NCBI GenBank assembly: GCA_015698045.1
Contig: BLAL01000228.1
Location: 609,001 to 673,000 of the forward strand
Origin: Rhizophagus clarus
Taxonomy: Eukaryota > Glomeromycota > Glomeromycetes > Glomerales > Glomeraceae
Direction: 5' to 3'
Length of the DNA: 64,000 nucleotides
Made by a program: the position numbers and the translations under genes. This document shows, in pieces, positions 1 to 10,594 of this stretch. Each line of letters starts with the position of its first letter. The first letter of the stretch is position 1. Under the pieces are notes generated by a model. It was not told the DNA's origin and made no database searches. It saw only the letters and a list, made by a program, of their open reading frames with translations.

Positions 1-650
1 TATTTCTCTACCAGTTTGGAGGTTTTATTTGGTTAATTTACATATAGTGGAAACACGTCACAACATTACAAGACAGAAGAAAATTTCTTATTTCAAATAA
101 CGTTGACAACGCCAAAGTCTTCTAATACTCCTCCTGCTCCTGTATGATCCAGCCAATCTAATAGTCGCCTTATGGACACACGTACTGAACGTTCAAAATT
201 TTTAAATTTTTGTCCTAATATGGATATGTTTAAACTTTATTTTAAATATTTACATAATCAACCTTTTTTTTTAATCATGTATCTGATTTTGCGAATCCAT
301 TTTTGTGGATTCGCTATACTAGTTGTAATTTTTTACATGCAGGTTCTATTTTAAATTTATTTAGTGATAGTTCTTCTAGTTTTCTTTTTTTTTCTGATTT
401 TGGGTTTTTGGGGATTCTTTTTCTGTTTTTCATGGGGTTTCTGGTTTTGATACATTGGGCTAGGACGCAAGGCTATATCTTTCGTACTAACGATAGGTGG
501 GTGGCTCTTCATGTAGGGGTTTCATTAGATTATTCGATAGAGTAGTTTTCGGTAGATCTTAGTGTAGATTATCCGCTACTTACTGAAATTTGATGACAGT
601 CCTAGCCTGATTTAAAAATAAAATAAAAATAAATAAATATAACAAGTATA
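1..650 (+). other. Possible decayed retroposon 3' end with A-rich tail
   Basis: The stretch is less AT-biased around 430-600, with an open reading stretch that includes TNDRWVALHVGVS, and it ends near 610-650 in an (A3-5 T)n tail. A similar arrangement, a G-richer body followed by an AAATAAAAATAAA tail, recurs at 9790-10510. Such tails are typical of non-LTR retroposon 3' ends. No reverse-transcriptase motif is visible, so the assignment is a guess. Confidence 0.25.
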
Positions 651-1974
651 TTTTTATTTGCTATGCAAGTTTTGTTTAAAGCGTCAAAAATGGTTTTAAA
701 TGTAATTTTTAACTTATTTAATAATTTTTTTTTTTTTTGGTTTCTTTTTTTGATGATCACATAGAACATTTTATTTTGGAACTCATGTTTGACACACTGG
801 TATAATCATATAAATATTAATATAAATATAAACATAAATATAAATATACAATCTTGCCAATAATTTGATAATTACAAGATAACGTCAGACGATTATTAAA
901 CAAGATTAATGTAAATCAACAATTTAATTTCTAAATTGTTACTGAATTTTTTTACGTTGCTTTTGGTGTTTAGTGACATCACTATATTATTTATAAATAA
1001 CTAGGGCTCTTTAGTACAGTTAGTAAGCTTAGTTTAAATATACTGACAGTTAATTAATTGCGGTATTTTTATTGTTAAACCTTGGTCTGAGTTTTTGGCA
1101 AATTTTTATTGCTAAATTTTTATCATCACTTACAACATGTGTGGCATGGTGGTAAACCTAAATAATATTATTGTCTAAATAAATGCTTAGCATGTAATAC
1201 CTGAACAGATAAATCATGTTTACTTAGATTGATTATTTAAATGCTTTAAGATATGACTTTATATGTAAATATTTAATCCCTATTTATTTTTGATTAATTT
1301 AGATTTCCATATACAGTATTATATATATGTATATTTTAATTTCACATTTGTGCTCCAAAAAAGGTTATCATAAAGTAGGTGAATTGACACCCTGGCTAAC
1401 TGAGTCGAGTATTAATATAAACTCAGAATCGACTCAAATGTTACGTAACTATAAGATCCTCAAATCAAACTCGTGAACTGACCTGTGTTAACTCGACTTG
1501 AATTATAATTTAATAAAAGATGTTTAGCAACGTTTATAATTTGTCAAAAAATGTTGCAAAACATTTTTTAACGTATAATTAATAAAAAAATTTAACATAT
1601 ACAATTTAACAAAAAAAATGCTTCGTAGTGCTTTTTTGATAATTTGATAAAAAACGTCGCGAAAATGTTTTTTGATATGGGATTTAATAAATAAAACATT
1701 GCGTGTTTTTTAACAACATGATAAAAAGCATAAACATTGTGAAAACGGTTTTTTTTAATATTAAAAGACGTTACGCATTTGTTGATATCAGATATATATA
1801 ATTTAATTTCAAAAAATGTTTCATTAGAACTTCGAATCTGACCTAACTGGTTGACCCAAAATTCTTGGGTTGGGTCAGTGTTAATCAGGTATCTGATCTG
1901 ACCCATTAACCTGACAAAAAACGCTGAAACTATTAGTCCCAGCATTTTTATATTTAAAGTTTGGCTAAATTAGT
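651..1974. other. Intergenic AT-rich DNA with degenerate AACG/T-tract repeats
   Basis: No gene is seen. From about 1380 to 1500 there are several GACTCGA/TCGACTC boxes in both orientations. From 1510 to 1960 short AAAAACGTT-like units repeat, mixed with GGGTCAG/CTGACCC boxes (1835-1920). The same mixture recurs at 7560-8130 and 30860-31380, so it is a dispersed degenerate repeat type. The minus-strand reading frame at 1592-1945 is a by-product of this repeat. Confidence 0.5.
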
Positions 1975-3050
1975 TTTTTATTACTAAAAACGATTAATAA
2001 AAATGATTAATAATCTTTTTTTTTTGTTATTAAAAACGATTAATAAATCGTTTTTTTTTGTTATTAAAAACGATTAATAAATCATTTTTTTTTGTTATTA
2101 AAAACGATTAAGAAAATTGTTTCTTTTTTGTTATTAAAAATGATTAAGAAAATCGTTTTTTTTGTTATTAAAAATGATTAAGGAAATCATTTTTTTCTTT
2201 TGCTATTAAAAATGATAAAGAAAATCATTTTTTGTTTTGTTATTAAAAACGATTAAGAAAATTATTTTTTGTTTTGTTATTAAAAACGATTATAAAAATT
2301 GTTTCTTTTTTGTTATTAAAAACAAATAATAAATCATTTTTTTTTGTTATTAAAAATGATTAAGAAAATTGTTTCTTTTTTGTTATTAAAAACGATTAAG
2401 AAAATTGTTTCTTTTTTGTTATTAAAAATGATTAAGAAAATCCTTTTTTTATTATTAAAAATGACAAAGAAAATTGTTTTATTTTTGTTATTAAAAAATC
2501 GCTTTTTTTTGTTATTAAAAACAATTAAGAAAATCATTTTTTTTTGTTATTAAAAACGATTAAGAAAATCCTTTTTTTCTTTTGTTATTAAAACCGATAA
2601 AGAAAATCATTTTTTGTTTTGTTATTAAAAACGATTAAGAAAATCCTTTTTTTATTATTAAAAATGATAAAGAAAATCGTTTTATTTTTGTTATTAAAAA
2701 ATCGCTTTTTTTTATTATTAAAAAGAATTAAGAAAATCGTTTTTTTTTTGTTATTAAAAATGATTAAGAAAATCCTTTTTTTCTTTTGTTATTAAAAACA
2801 ATAAAGAAAATCATTTTTTTTTATTATTAAAAACGATTAAAAAAATCATTTTTTGTTTTGTTATTAAAAACGATTAAGAAATCGTTTCTTTTTGTTATTA
2901 AAAATGATTAACAAATCATTTTTCTTTTGTTATTAAAAACGATAAAGATAATCATTTTTTTTTGTTGCTTTTTTTTTGTTATTAAAACTATTAATAAATT
3001 GTTTTTTTCTTTTGTTATTAAAAACGATTAAGAAAATCGTTTTTCATATG
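1975..3050. repeat. Tandem array, ~37-bp unit (about 28 copies)
   Basis: The unit reads approximately TTGTTATTAAAAACGATTAA followed by GAAAATCG and a T-run. Each unit contains the inverted pair AACGATT and AATCGTT, so every copy can form a small hairpin. Copies vary mainly by CG to TG or CA changes in the ACGATT core and by T-run length. Reading frames on both strands inside it (2334-2553) are repeat artefacts. Confidence 0.9.
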
Positions 3051-4010
3051 CACCAATCCTTGGAATTAGCTTAAATTAAGAATTTTTAATAAAAAATTAG
3101 TAAACAGTGCAAAATACGATTGTGTTACACATTTATCTTATCAATCTTATGTAGAATAATCGGAAAATAAAAAAATTTTTTACAACTCATACTTAAAAAT
3201 TAAAATAATAATAACTTTTTATAACCCATCAACTATTTTAAGAAACCATCACTTTTTACACCAGTTGCAAATAAAAGTTTTATGAATACAATTGTAGTTA
3301 TTTGCAGTTGTTAATGGTATTATTTATTCTCCAAAAGCTTTTTATTGATATAAAAATAACTGGGTTTCGTATAAATTTGCCATCATATTTAAAGAATTTT
3401 GAAAATAAAGAAATAACCAAAATTTTCATTATCTTTTAATAATTTTTAATTTTAAAAATTGTTTTTAAAATATGGAGACAAAGAATCTTTCTTTATATTA
3501 TTTACTGATGATGATTTTAAAATTCATTTAACCAACATTGAAATCTCATGATATTTAAATCCACCAGTACGAAAGCTTTGACTTTTAAATAGATGATCAT
3601 TGTTACAGAGCCTTGCGAATGCCGCCTTTCTACAAAAACAATATACCTGTATCCCAATAAGCCCAGAGAACTCATCACCTACAAAAATTAAAAAAGAAGA
3701 AACGTTAGAATATTTCTTAAAGTCAATTCTGATATTCTTCCCAAAGAAACAACATACCCGCGTCTCAAGGAATTCCATTTGCTGCAGATAAGTCATATTA
3801 TGATCGATATACTTTTATTTTATTTTACATTTGGTAAAACTCGGTAAAACAGAATAGTAAAAGTTATATCATTAGATTCAGAACACCAATGACCCTATGA
3901 TCATTAAATAAAAGGATAATTTTTTTTAAAATACACAATATATGAAAGGCACAGAATGCTTTTATAAAAGTTATTTAACAAATCGTTCTAATAATGTCAA
4001 AATATTAAAT
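3051..4010. other. Intergenic; weak spliced-exon candidate on the minus strand
   Basis: Most of this interval holds nothing. On the minus strand at 3524-3796 an exon-like piece ending FLETR is followed by a GTATGT donor and, ~65 bases on, by a TTTTTGTAG acceptor and an exon-like piece DEFSGLIGIQ, then KAAFARLCNNDHLF and FKYHEISMLVK before a stop. The splice signals are good but no family is recognised. It may be the 3' end of a small gene or a pseudogene. Confidence 0.3.
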
Positions 4011-5650
4011 TGTGAAGTCCGGTCGTACTTTTCGTCTGGCAACACTACAAAAAAGAAAGAAAATAAATAAATAATTAATTAATTAAAAAAAAACCAACGA
4101 AAAACACCACCCCAACCCTCCCTTACCTTAATTGTCCTTAATTCCAAAAGTCCGGTCATGCTTTTCATTCGGCAACACTATAAAAAAAAAAATTAATAAT
4201 TAATTAAAAAAACAACGAAAAACACCTCCCCAACCCTTCCTTACCTTAATTGTCCTTAATTCCAAAAGTCCGGTCATGCTTTTCGTCCGGCAACACTACA
4301 AAAGGAAAAAAAACAAACAAATAATTAATTAATTAAAAAAAACAATGAAAACACCACCCCAACCCTCCCTTATCTTAATTGTCCTTAATTCCAAAAGTCC
4401 GGTCATGCTTTTCGTCTGGCAACACTACAAAAAAGAAAAAAAAAGCAAATATATAATTAATTAAAAAAAGCAAATAAATAAATAATTAATTAAACAAAAA
4501 ATACCACCCAACCCTCCCTTACCTTAATTCCAATAGTCCGGTCATCTTTTCATCTGGCAACACTACAAAAAAGAAAAAACAAACAAATAAATAATTAATT
4601 AATTAAACAAAAAACATCACCCCAACCCTTCCTTACCTTAATTCCAATAGTCCGGTTGTGCTTTTCGTCTGGCAACACTACAAAAAAGAAAAAAAAAACA
4701 AATAATTAATTAATTAATTAAAAAAAAACAACAAAAAACACCTCCCCCAACCCTCCCTTACTTTAATTCCAATAGTCCGGTTGTGCTTTTCGTCTGACAA
4801 CACTACAAACACAAGTCAAAATTAGTTAAATAGGGTATCAATAGGGTATCAATAGGTTATCAATCGGCTATCAATAGGCTACCCTATTGGTAGCCTATTG
4901 AACTTGCGCCATAATCCGTCACCAATCAGGCAGGCTGATTGATAACCTATTGATACCCTATTGATACCCTATTGATACCCTATTTAATAAAAATACCAAT
5001 AGGATACTAATAGGTTATCAATAAGTTATCAATCAGCTATCAATCAGCCTGCCCGATTGGTGACAGATTATGGCGCAAGTTCAATAGGCTACCAATAGGG
5101 TAGCTTATTGATAGCCGATTGATAACCTATTGATACTCTATTGATACCCTATTTAACTAATTTCAACCTGTGAAAAAAGAAAAAACAAACAAAAAAATAA
5201 TTAATTAATTAAACAAAAAACACCACCCTTACCTTAATTCCAATAGTCCAGTTGTGCTTTTCGTCCAGCAACACTACAAAAAAGAAAAAAAAAATAATAA
5301 TTAATTAACTAAATAAAAAAAATCAACGAAAAACATCTCCTTACCTTAATTCCAAAAGTCTTGTCATATTTTTCGTCTGGCAACACTACAAAAAAGAAAA
5401 AAAAATAATTAATTAATTAAATAAAAAAACCAACGAAAAACACCTCCCCCAACCCTCCCTTACCTTAATTCCAAAAGTCCAGTCACGGGTTTCATCTGGC
5501 AACACTACAAAAAAAGAAAAAAAAAAAATAAATAATTAATTAATTAAAAAAAACAACAACGAAAAACACCACCCCAACCCTTCCTTACCTTAATTCCAAT
5601 AATCTGGTCATGCTTTTCGTCCAGCAATACTACAAAAAAGAAAAAAAAAA
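4011..5650. repeat. Tandem array, ~115-135-bp unit, 11 copies, with a nested insertion
   Basis: Each copy contains an anchor AAAGTCCGGTCATGCTTTTC, then TGGCAACACTACAAAAAAG, an A-rich tract, ATTAATTAATTAA, and CCACCCCAACCCTCCCTTAC. Anchors lie near 4017, 4150, 4268, 4397, 4535, 4650, 4774, 5245, 5358, 5477 and 5603. The long gap after 4774 is explained by the foldback element at 4810-5172; removing it restores the normal spacing (~108). The CTCCC/ACCCC blocks are the most C-rich sequence in the region. Confidence 0.92.
4810..5172. mobile_element. 363-bp foldback element inserted in the tandem array
   Basis: The two halves are inverted copies over nearly their whole length: the left end CACAAGTCAAAATTAGTTAA matches the reverse of the right end, which reads CACAGGTTGAAATTAGTTAA. 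Each arm contains tandem TATCAATAGGG units and its own smaller palindrome, AATAGGCTACC...GGTAGCCTATT. There is no coding capacity. It interrupts the array between CACTACAAA and AAAAAAGAAAA, so any target duplication is hidden in the A-run (perhaps AAA). It is a MITE or foldback element of unknown superfamily. Confidence 0.85.
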
Positions 5651-5852
5651 ATAATTATTTTTTTAAATTGTTTTTTATCTGAATGTAATAAATTCAAAAA
5701 AAAAAACCTGTTTACCCAAATAATCGGATCATAATACCGGTTATACCAGTTCAAAACTAGATAAAGTGTATATGATATATAACATATTCCTTTTTTATAT
5801 CAACTCATGAGATAAGCTTATCGTAAATGGCAAGCGATATTGCCTTTTATGT

Positions 5853-5860
5853 TATAAATA
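5853..5860 (+). promoter_or_regulatory. TATA-like box upstream of the spliced small transcript candidate
   Basis: TATAAATA sits in otherwise mixed sequence, followed about 30 bases later by TTGTTCAGACTTCAG, a plausible start region. It lies ~390 bases upstream of the ATG at 6242, with the ~45-bp tandem repeat between them in what would be the leader. Confidence 0.35.
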
Positions 5861-5929
5861 GATAATCAATGCTAGTAGTTTTGTTCAGACTTCAGATTTT
5901 TATTTTGGCGGAAGGAAAATTTTTTTTAA

Positions 5930-6205
5930 AAAAATATATCGTTTTTTTAAGTGAAATTTTTTTTTTAAAAAAAATGTCATTTTTTTTAAGAGAAATTTTT
6001 TTTTAAAAAATAAAAAATCATTTTTTTTTAAGGGAAATTTTTTTTAAAAAAATAAAAAATCATTTGTTTTATGATAAGGGAATTTTTTTTTAAAAAATAA
6101 AAAATCATTTTTTTTTAAGGGAAATTTTTTTTAAAAAAATAAAAAATCATTTGTTTTATGATAAGGGAATTTTTTTTTAAAAAATAAAAAAATAATTTTT
6201 TTTTT
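5930..6205. repeat. Tandem array, ~45-bp unit (about 6 copies)
   Basis: Units alternate AAGGGAAATTTTTTTT, a run of A, and AAAAAATCATTTTTTTT; some copies carry the variant TTTGTTTTATGATAAGGG. T-run and A-run are adjacent in each unit, so single copies can pair back. It resembles the 1975-3050 array in style but has a different core. Confidence 0.8.
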
Positions 6206-6241
6206 CAAAAATTATAAACCACAATTTAAATTTTTTAGTTA

Positions 6242-7123
6242 ATGGCGTTACCTTTAGCTTCAGGATTAAATACTGTAACAGGTAAGTTTTTTTTGCTGTT
6301 ATTCTCCTTTCTTTTGTTTCTTATTAACTTGTTCTTTTTTTTAGGCATGGTTGTTTTTATCCATTTCAGAAATTCAAGGTGAGTTTTAATTTCTTCTCCT
6401 TTTTTTTGTTTTCTTTTCATTCTTTCCCTTGTTCTTTTACTAAACTTTTTGTCTTTTTAGATGTGTACCATATGAGTGAAAATTCAAGTAAGTCTCTTAC
6501 GTCACTTCTCCTGTTGTTTTATTTTTCTTTTAAGATGATATTAACCGTTTTCTTTCTTTTTTTTTCTATGGGTGGGTGTTCTGGCTTTTCTTTCATTTTT
6601 TTCCCTTTATTTCTCTTCTTTTCGTGGTTTTTTCATTTCTTTTTTTCATTATTCCTTTCGTTTCTTCTATGGTTCTTTCATTGATCTGTCTCTTTTCAAT
6701 GATCTTTGGTTTCTTTCATTGATCTTTGACTTCTTTTGTTGCTTTTTTTTGTTCCCTTTATTGATTTTCATTCCTCCTTTGCTTCCTTTCATTCTCTTTC
6801 ATTCCTCTTATTTTTTTTTCATTTGCCATTTACTTCCTTTATTCCTTTTATTTTTTTTCATTCTCTTTATTCCTTTTCATTTCTTTTCATTTTCTCATTC
6901 ATTTTCATTCTTTTTTTGTTTCATTCATTCTTTTTCACTATCCTTTACCTTTTTTGTTCCTTTCTCATTTCTCTTTGATCATCTTTACTTCCCTTTATCC
7001 CTTTTCATTTATCTCTTCTTTCCTTTATTCTTCCTTTGTCCTTTCTTACTGTATTTTCCATTTTTTCTTATATATTGCAGTGCATGTGCAATTAATACAG
7101 CATTATAACATTAATATTACAGT
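6242..7123 (+). other. Candidate micro-exon transcript (possible 30-residue product)
   Basis: Three short exon-like islands are separated by textbook introns: 6242-6281 (ends ACAG, donor GTAAGT), 6345-6378 (acceptor TTTTTTTAG, donor GTGAGT) and 6461-6487 (acceptor CTTTTTAG, donor GTAAGT). Branch-site-like TTAAC and CTAAAC lie before the first two acceptors. A third intron (6488-7080) would end at TATATTGCAG before TGCATGTGCAATTAATACAG. Joined, the ATG at 6242 gives MALPLASGLNTVTG, MVVFIHFRNSR, CVPYE and a stop in the third island, 30 residues. It could equally be a non-coding RNA. No homologue is recognised. Confidence 0.4.
6488..7080 (+). repeat. Polypyrimidine tract of ~590 bases (candidate intron)
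   Basis: The plus strand is almost purely T and C, built from irregular TTCATTC, TTTCTTTT and CCTTT units. A and G are rare. Long reading frames rich in Phe, Ser, Leu and His here are artefacts of the tract. It begins at a GTAAGT donor and ends at a good TTGCAG acceptor, so the strand bias fits an expanded intronic polypyrimidine region. Confidence 0.75.
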
Positions 7124-7180
7124 TAAAATTATGCAATTGCGGCTTAATTTTTTTATAAAATCATGTATATAGTGTAGTGT

Positions 7181-9780
7181 AATTTTTTTTCTTTGAATTA
7201 AAATATAGTTTTTTTCATACAATTTCCTTTTTATTAATTTATAGTGATATTAATTATTATTCAACAAATTATTAAGTGTGAAATTGTTTTTGTAATTATA
7301 GATTTAATGATTGTAGTGTTAAAGTTTTTTTTCTTTTTTGTTTAACTAATTATCATTACTATCATATTACCAGTTACGGTATATTAAATCTAACTGAAAT
7401 TATGTTAATTCTGGCCAAAATTAAAATTGTGCTGAATTGCACTTTTTAAAAATTGTACGCATTTTTTTAGATCACTATATTGCATATCTTTAACTTTTAT
7501 AATACATTGTATAACAAAATTTAACATATTTGGACGATAAAACAAATCCGCCGATATGTTTTATTATTTAAATTTTTTCATATATAAAATTGTTGAATCT
7601 TGACAATTTTTTTTGATATAAAACAGGTCATGAATTTGATGACCTGACTTGAATATCATGGGTTAGGTTAAATCAATTACCCGATCCTATCTGCCTATTC
7701 GGAACTCTACATTTCGCAAGTTTTTTTGATATTTTACTGATAAACGTTGCAAAACCATTTTTTGATATATATTTACCATGGATTTTTAAATGATCAATGT
7801 ACTAAATTTTTTTCGTAATTAAAAAAAGTTTCGCGACATTTTAACATTATGAAAACGTTTTTGTAATTTTTTTTGATATTTTATTAAGAAACACATTTTT
7901 TGATATATAATTAAATTAAAAAACGTTTTTTTGTGATAATTTAGTAAAAAGTGTTATGAAATGTTTGTACAATGTTTTTTTTATTAATCTAATCATTAAA
8001 GTAATCCGAATACCTTTGGGTCAACAGGTAGGGTCAGATCAGAGCAGATTACCGAACTGAACTGACCCAAAAAAATTCTTCAGTTCAGATTGATAAGATA
8101 ACCTGAATTGACCCAACCCATTCAGAGCATTAAATTTATTAAATAACAAAAAAAACAGTTTTCTTGTTTTTTATTATCACAAATCAATTCGATAAAATTG
8201 GTTCAGAAAATCGTAAAATTGACATAGAAACCGCAGTGATGAATGTTTCAGTTCGATCATAAACTGGAACTGTTAAAACTGATCAGTAATTATTGAAACT
8301 CTAACTTGTACCCAAATTACTCTAGTTCGTTTAGTAAAAAAGGCCAAAGCCTTTATTTATCAATGTTTTTAATTCATTTTGGCAAAAAAACCTATTAAAA
8401 AATGCTTATTTAGCATTTTTTGAAAGAAAGTTTATTTATTAATGTTTTTTAATTTGTATATTTGTATTAAAAAAAATGTTAAAAAACATTTAGTTAATAT
8501 TTTAACTCGTTTTAACTTTCACTTTTTAAAAAAAGTTAGAAAAACGTTAGTTACCGTTTTTTAATTCATTTTAGTTACCATTTTTCAAATCGGTTTAAAG
8601 AAAAGTTTTTTTTAACTTCATTTTTTTAAAAAAAGAAACGTTTTTCAACTTTTTTTTAAAAAAAAAGGAAAAAAAACGTAGTCAACGTTTTTTTTAACTT
8701 GTTCTTTAAAAAAATGTAGTTACCTTTTAACTCGTTTTTTAAAAAAAAGTAATTGACATTTTTTTAACTCATTCTTTAAAATACGTAGTTAACATTTTTA
8801 ACTCGTTACTATATTTTTTTTAACTTATTTTAAAGAAAAAAAGTTAAGAAATCGTTCAGTTAACATTTTCATAATTCGTCTTGATAATATAATAGTTAAA
8901 TTAAATTTAATGTTTTTTAGGAACTGAACTGGATGTCCAGATAAAATTGAAGCAAATTTTTTTGGTCTGGTCCCATATTACTATTCAACCCAGATTAATC
9001 CAGTCTTTAAAAAAACGGGTTTAATCATTTCATTATTTCTTTTTCTCTTAAATAAAAAAGAAAGAAACGGTTTTATAAACCGCCTTGTACATTATTTTTT
9101 TTCATTATTCTTTTCAGGTTAACAAGCCACCCGATCCAGATCATGATTTTGATGACCTGACCCAAATGGATCCTTACCCTAATCATTCCAATTAAAAAAT
9201 GAAAGAAAAAATGATTTTTTTTTCTAAATCATTTAATAAAAAAATGTTTTTATCCATTTTTTCTTAAATCTTTAAAAATTTCTTCATATTTATCATCAAA
9301 ATTTATTGTATTTTTTTTTTTTTTTTTTTTTTTTGCAATAAAATTAAAAAAAAAAATTAAATTTTTAAAGATACTAATTTTTAATGATTTGTAACAATTT
9401 ATTATTGATCAGCAAAAAGTTAAAAAGTGCAAACAATTTATGATTATAAAGCTAACAGCTATTTTCGCTGGCACAGGAAGAGGTTTTGCAAAAAGTTAGT
9501 CTAAAGATGTGCTCAAGCTTAAACTTAAGCTTAGGCATAAACAAAGCAAAGCTTAAGCTAAGCTTAAGCTTAAGACTATGTATATATAAAACTAACTGAA
9601 GCTTTTTTTATGAAAAAGGCAATTTTTTTTGTATCTATGGCAACTGTGCATGTGGGTCATCATCGAAAGTGGAATAGAAAATTTTAGTGAAAATCTGGCC
9701 AAAATAAAAATGATTGACCAACATTTTTTTCTATTATAAAGGAAAATTGCACTAAAAGCTTATCTGGTTGTTAATTAAAC
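7181..9780. other. Intergenic; degenerate AACGTT/T-tract and GGTCAG-type repeats
   Basis: No gene is seen. 7560-8130 repeats AAAACGTTTTT units with CTGACCC/GGGTCAG boxes; 8340-8900 is a loose tandem series of AACGTTTTTTAACTCGTTTT-like units about 45 bases apart; 9110-9190 holds a CCTGACCC block; 9310-9335 is a long T-run. 9505-9575 is rich in overlapping AAGCTTAAGC palindromes. Confidence 0.5.
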
Positions 9781-9789
9781 AAAAATAAA

Positions 9790-10510
9790 CTACTTTTTGG
9801 AGTTTTTCTGGGGGGTAGAGGGGTATCCCAAAATTGATCGACATAGGTGGCTTAGTGATTATTTTCTTTTGAGAGAGTTGGGTGTTTGTGTAAGGAGGGT
9901 GCAGATCTTGGTGATCAGTTTTTGATCAGGTGAGATTATGTTGAGCACATGTTAGACTATCATGGGTATTTACTGCAGTTTTTAGTTTTTTCTATTGGGT
10001 ATGCTGGTCATTAATTTTGGAGATCTAAATGGTTTATCCGGATGCAGCCAAGTTGGCCAACCTGCTTGTAGAGATTATTAATAGGTAGTAATATTACTCT
10101 GGAATATAGTCACTTGGAGAAATTTTTATTTTTTGATCTTACTGACCAGTGCAGGGTAGATATACTTATCTTGGGGGCTGGCGGTGTTAGTCATAGGATA
10201 TCTGCGGGGTACAGGCTTCAACTTACCTGGTCTTTGGATTGGCTGTAAGAGAGGTAGTGACTATGATTAGGATTAACTGACCATGAAGGGTTTCAATTTG
10301 ATGTCGTACTTTCATATTAGTGTCAACCTTTCCTTGCTTAGTTCACCAGTTTGAGTAGATTATTCTTTTTTGCAATTTAGTATTTTAATGTATGTTCAAA
10401 TTTTTGTTCTTCATGTAAATAATTTACTTAAATTCGCGTTATGTTAGGTTCCTAACTGACACCCATAAATAAAAATAAAAAATAAAAATTAAACAAAAAT
10501 AAATAAATGA
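9790..10510 (+). other. Decayed transposon-like segment with A-rich 3' tail
   Basis: The body is G-rich compared with its surroundings and full of stops in every frame. It ends at about 10465 in AAATAAAAATAAAAAATAAA. The style matches the segment at 1-650. The tail suggests a 5'-truncated non-LTR retroposon, but no diagnostic domain survives. It ends less than 100 bases before the kinase pseudogene. Confidence 0.3.
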
Positions 10511-10594
10511 ATCTTTTTTTCCAATTTTTGAAAAGCATAAAATTAAACTTTACAATAAGAATTTTTCTGTATACAACTATGTTTACTACTAATA

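Noticed and set aside
2334-2553. Overlapping plus and minus frames of ~68 codons.
   Set aside because: Both are translations of the 37-bp tandem array, repetitive and without any family resemblance.
4011-5650. Possible CRISPR array (regular repeats with spacers).
   Set aside because: The unit is ~120 bp with variable homopolymer spacers, no unique spacers and no cas-like genes; the window is eukaryotic.
6379-7172. Four frames of 72-178 codons rich in Phe, Ser and Leu.
   Set aside because: They are products of the pyrimidine-only tract, which can contain almost no stop codons; better explained as an intron.
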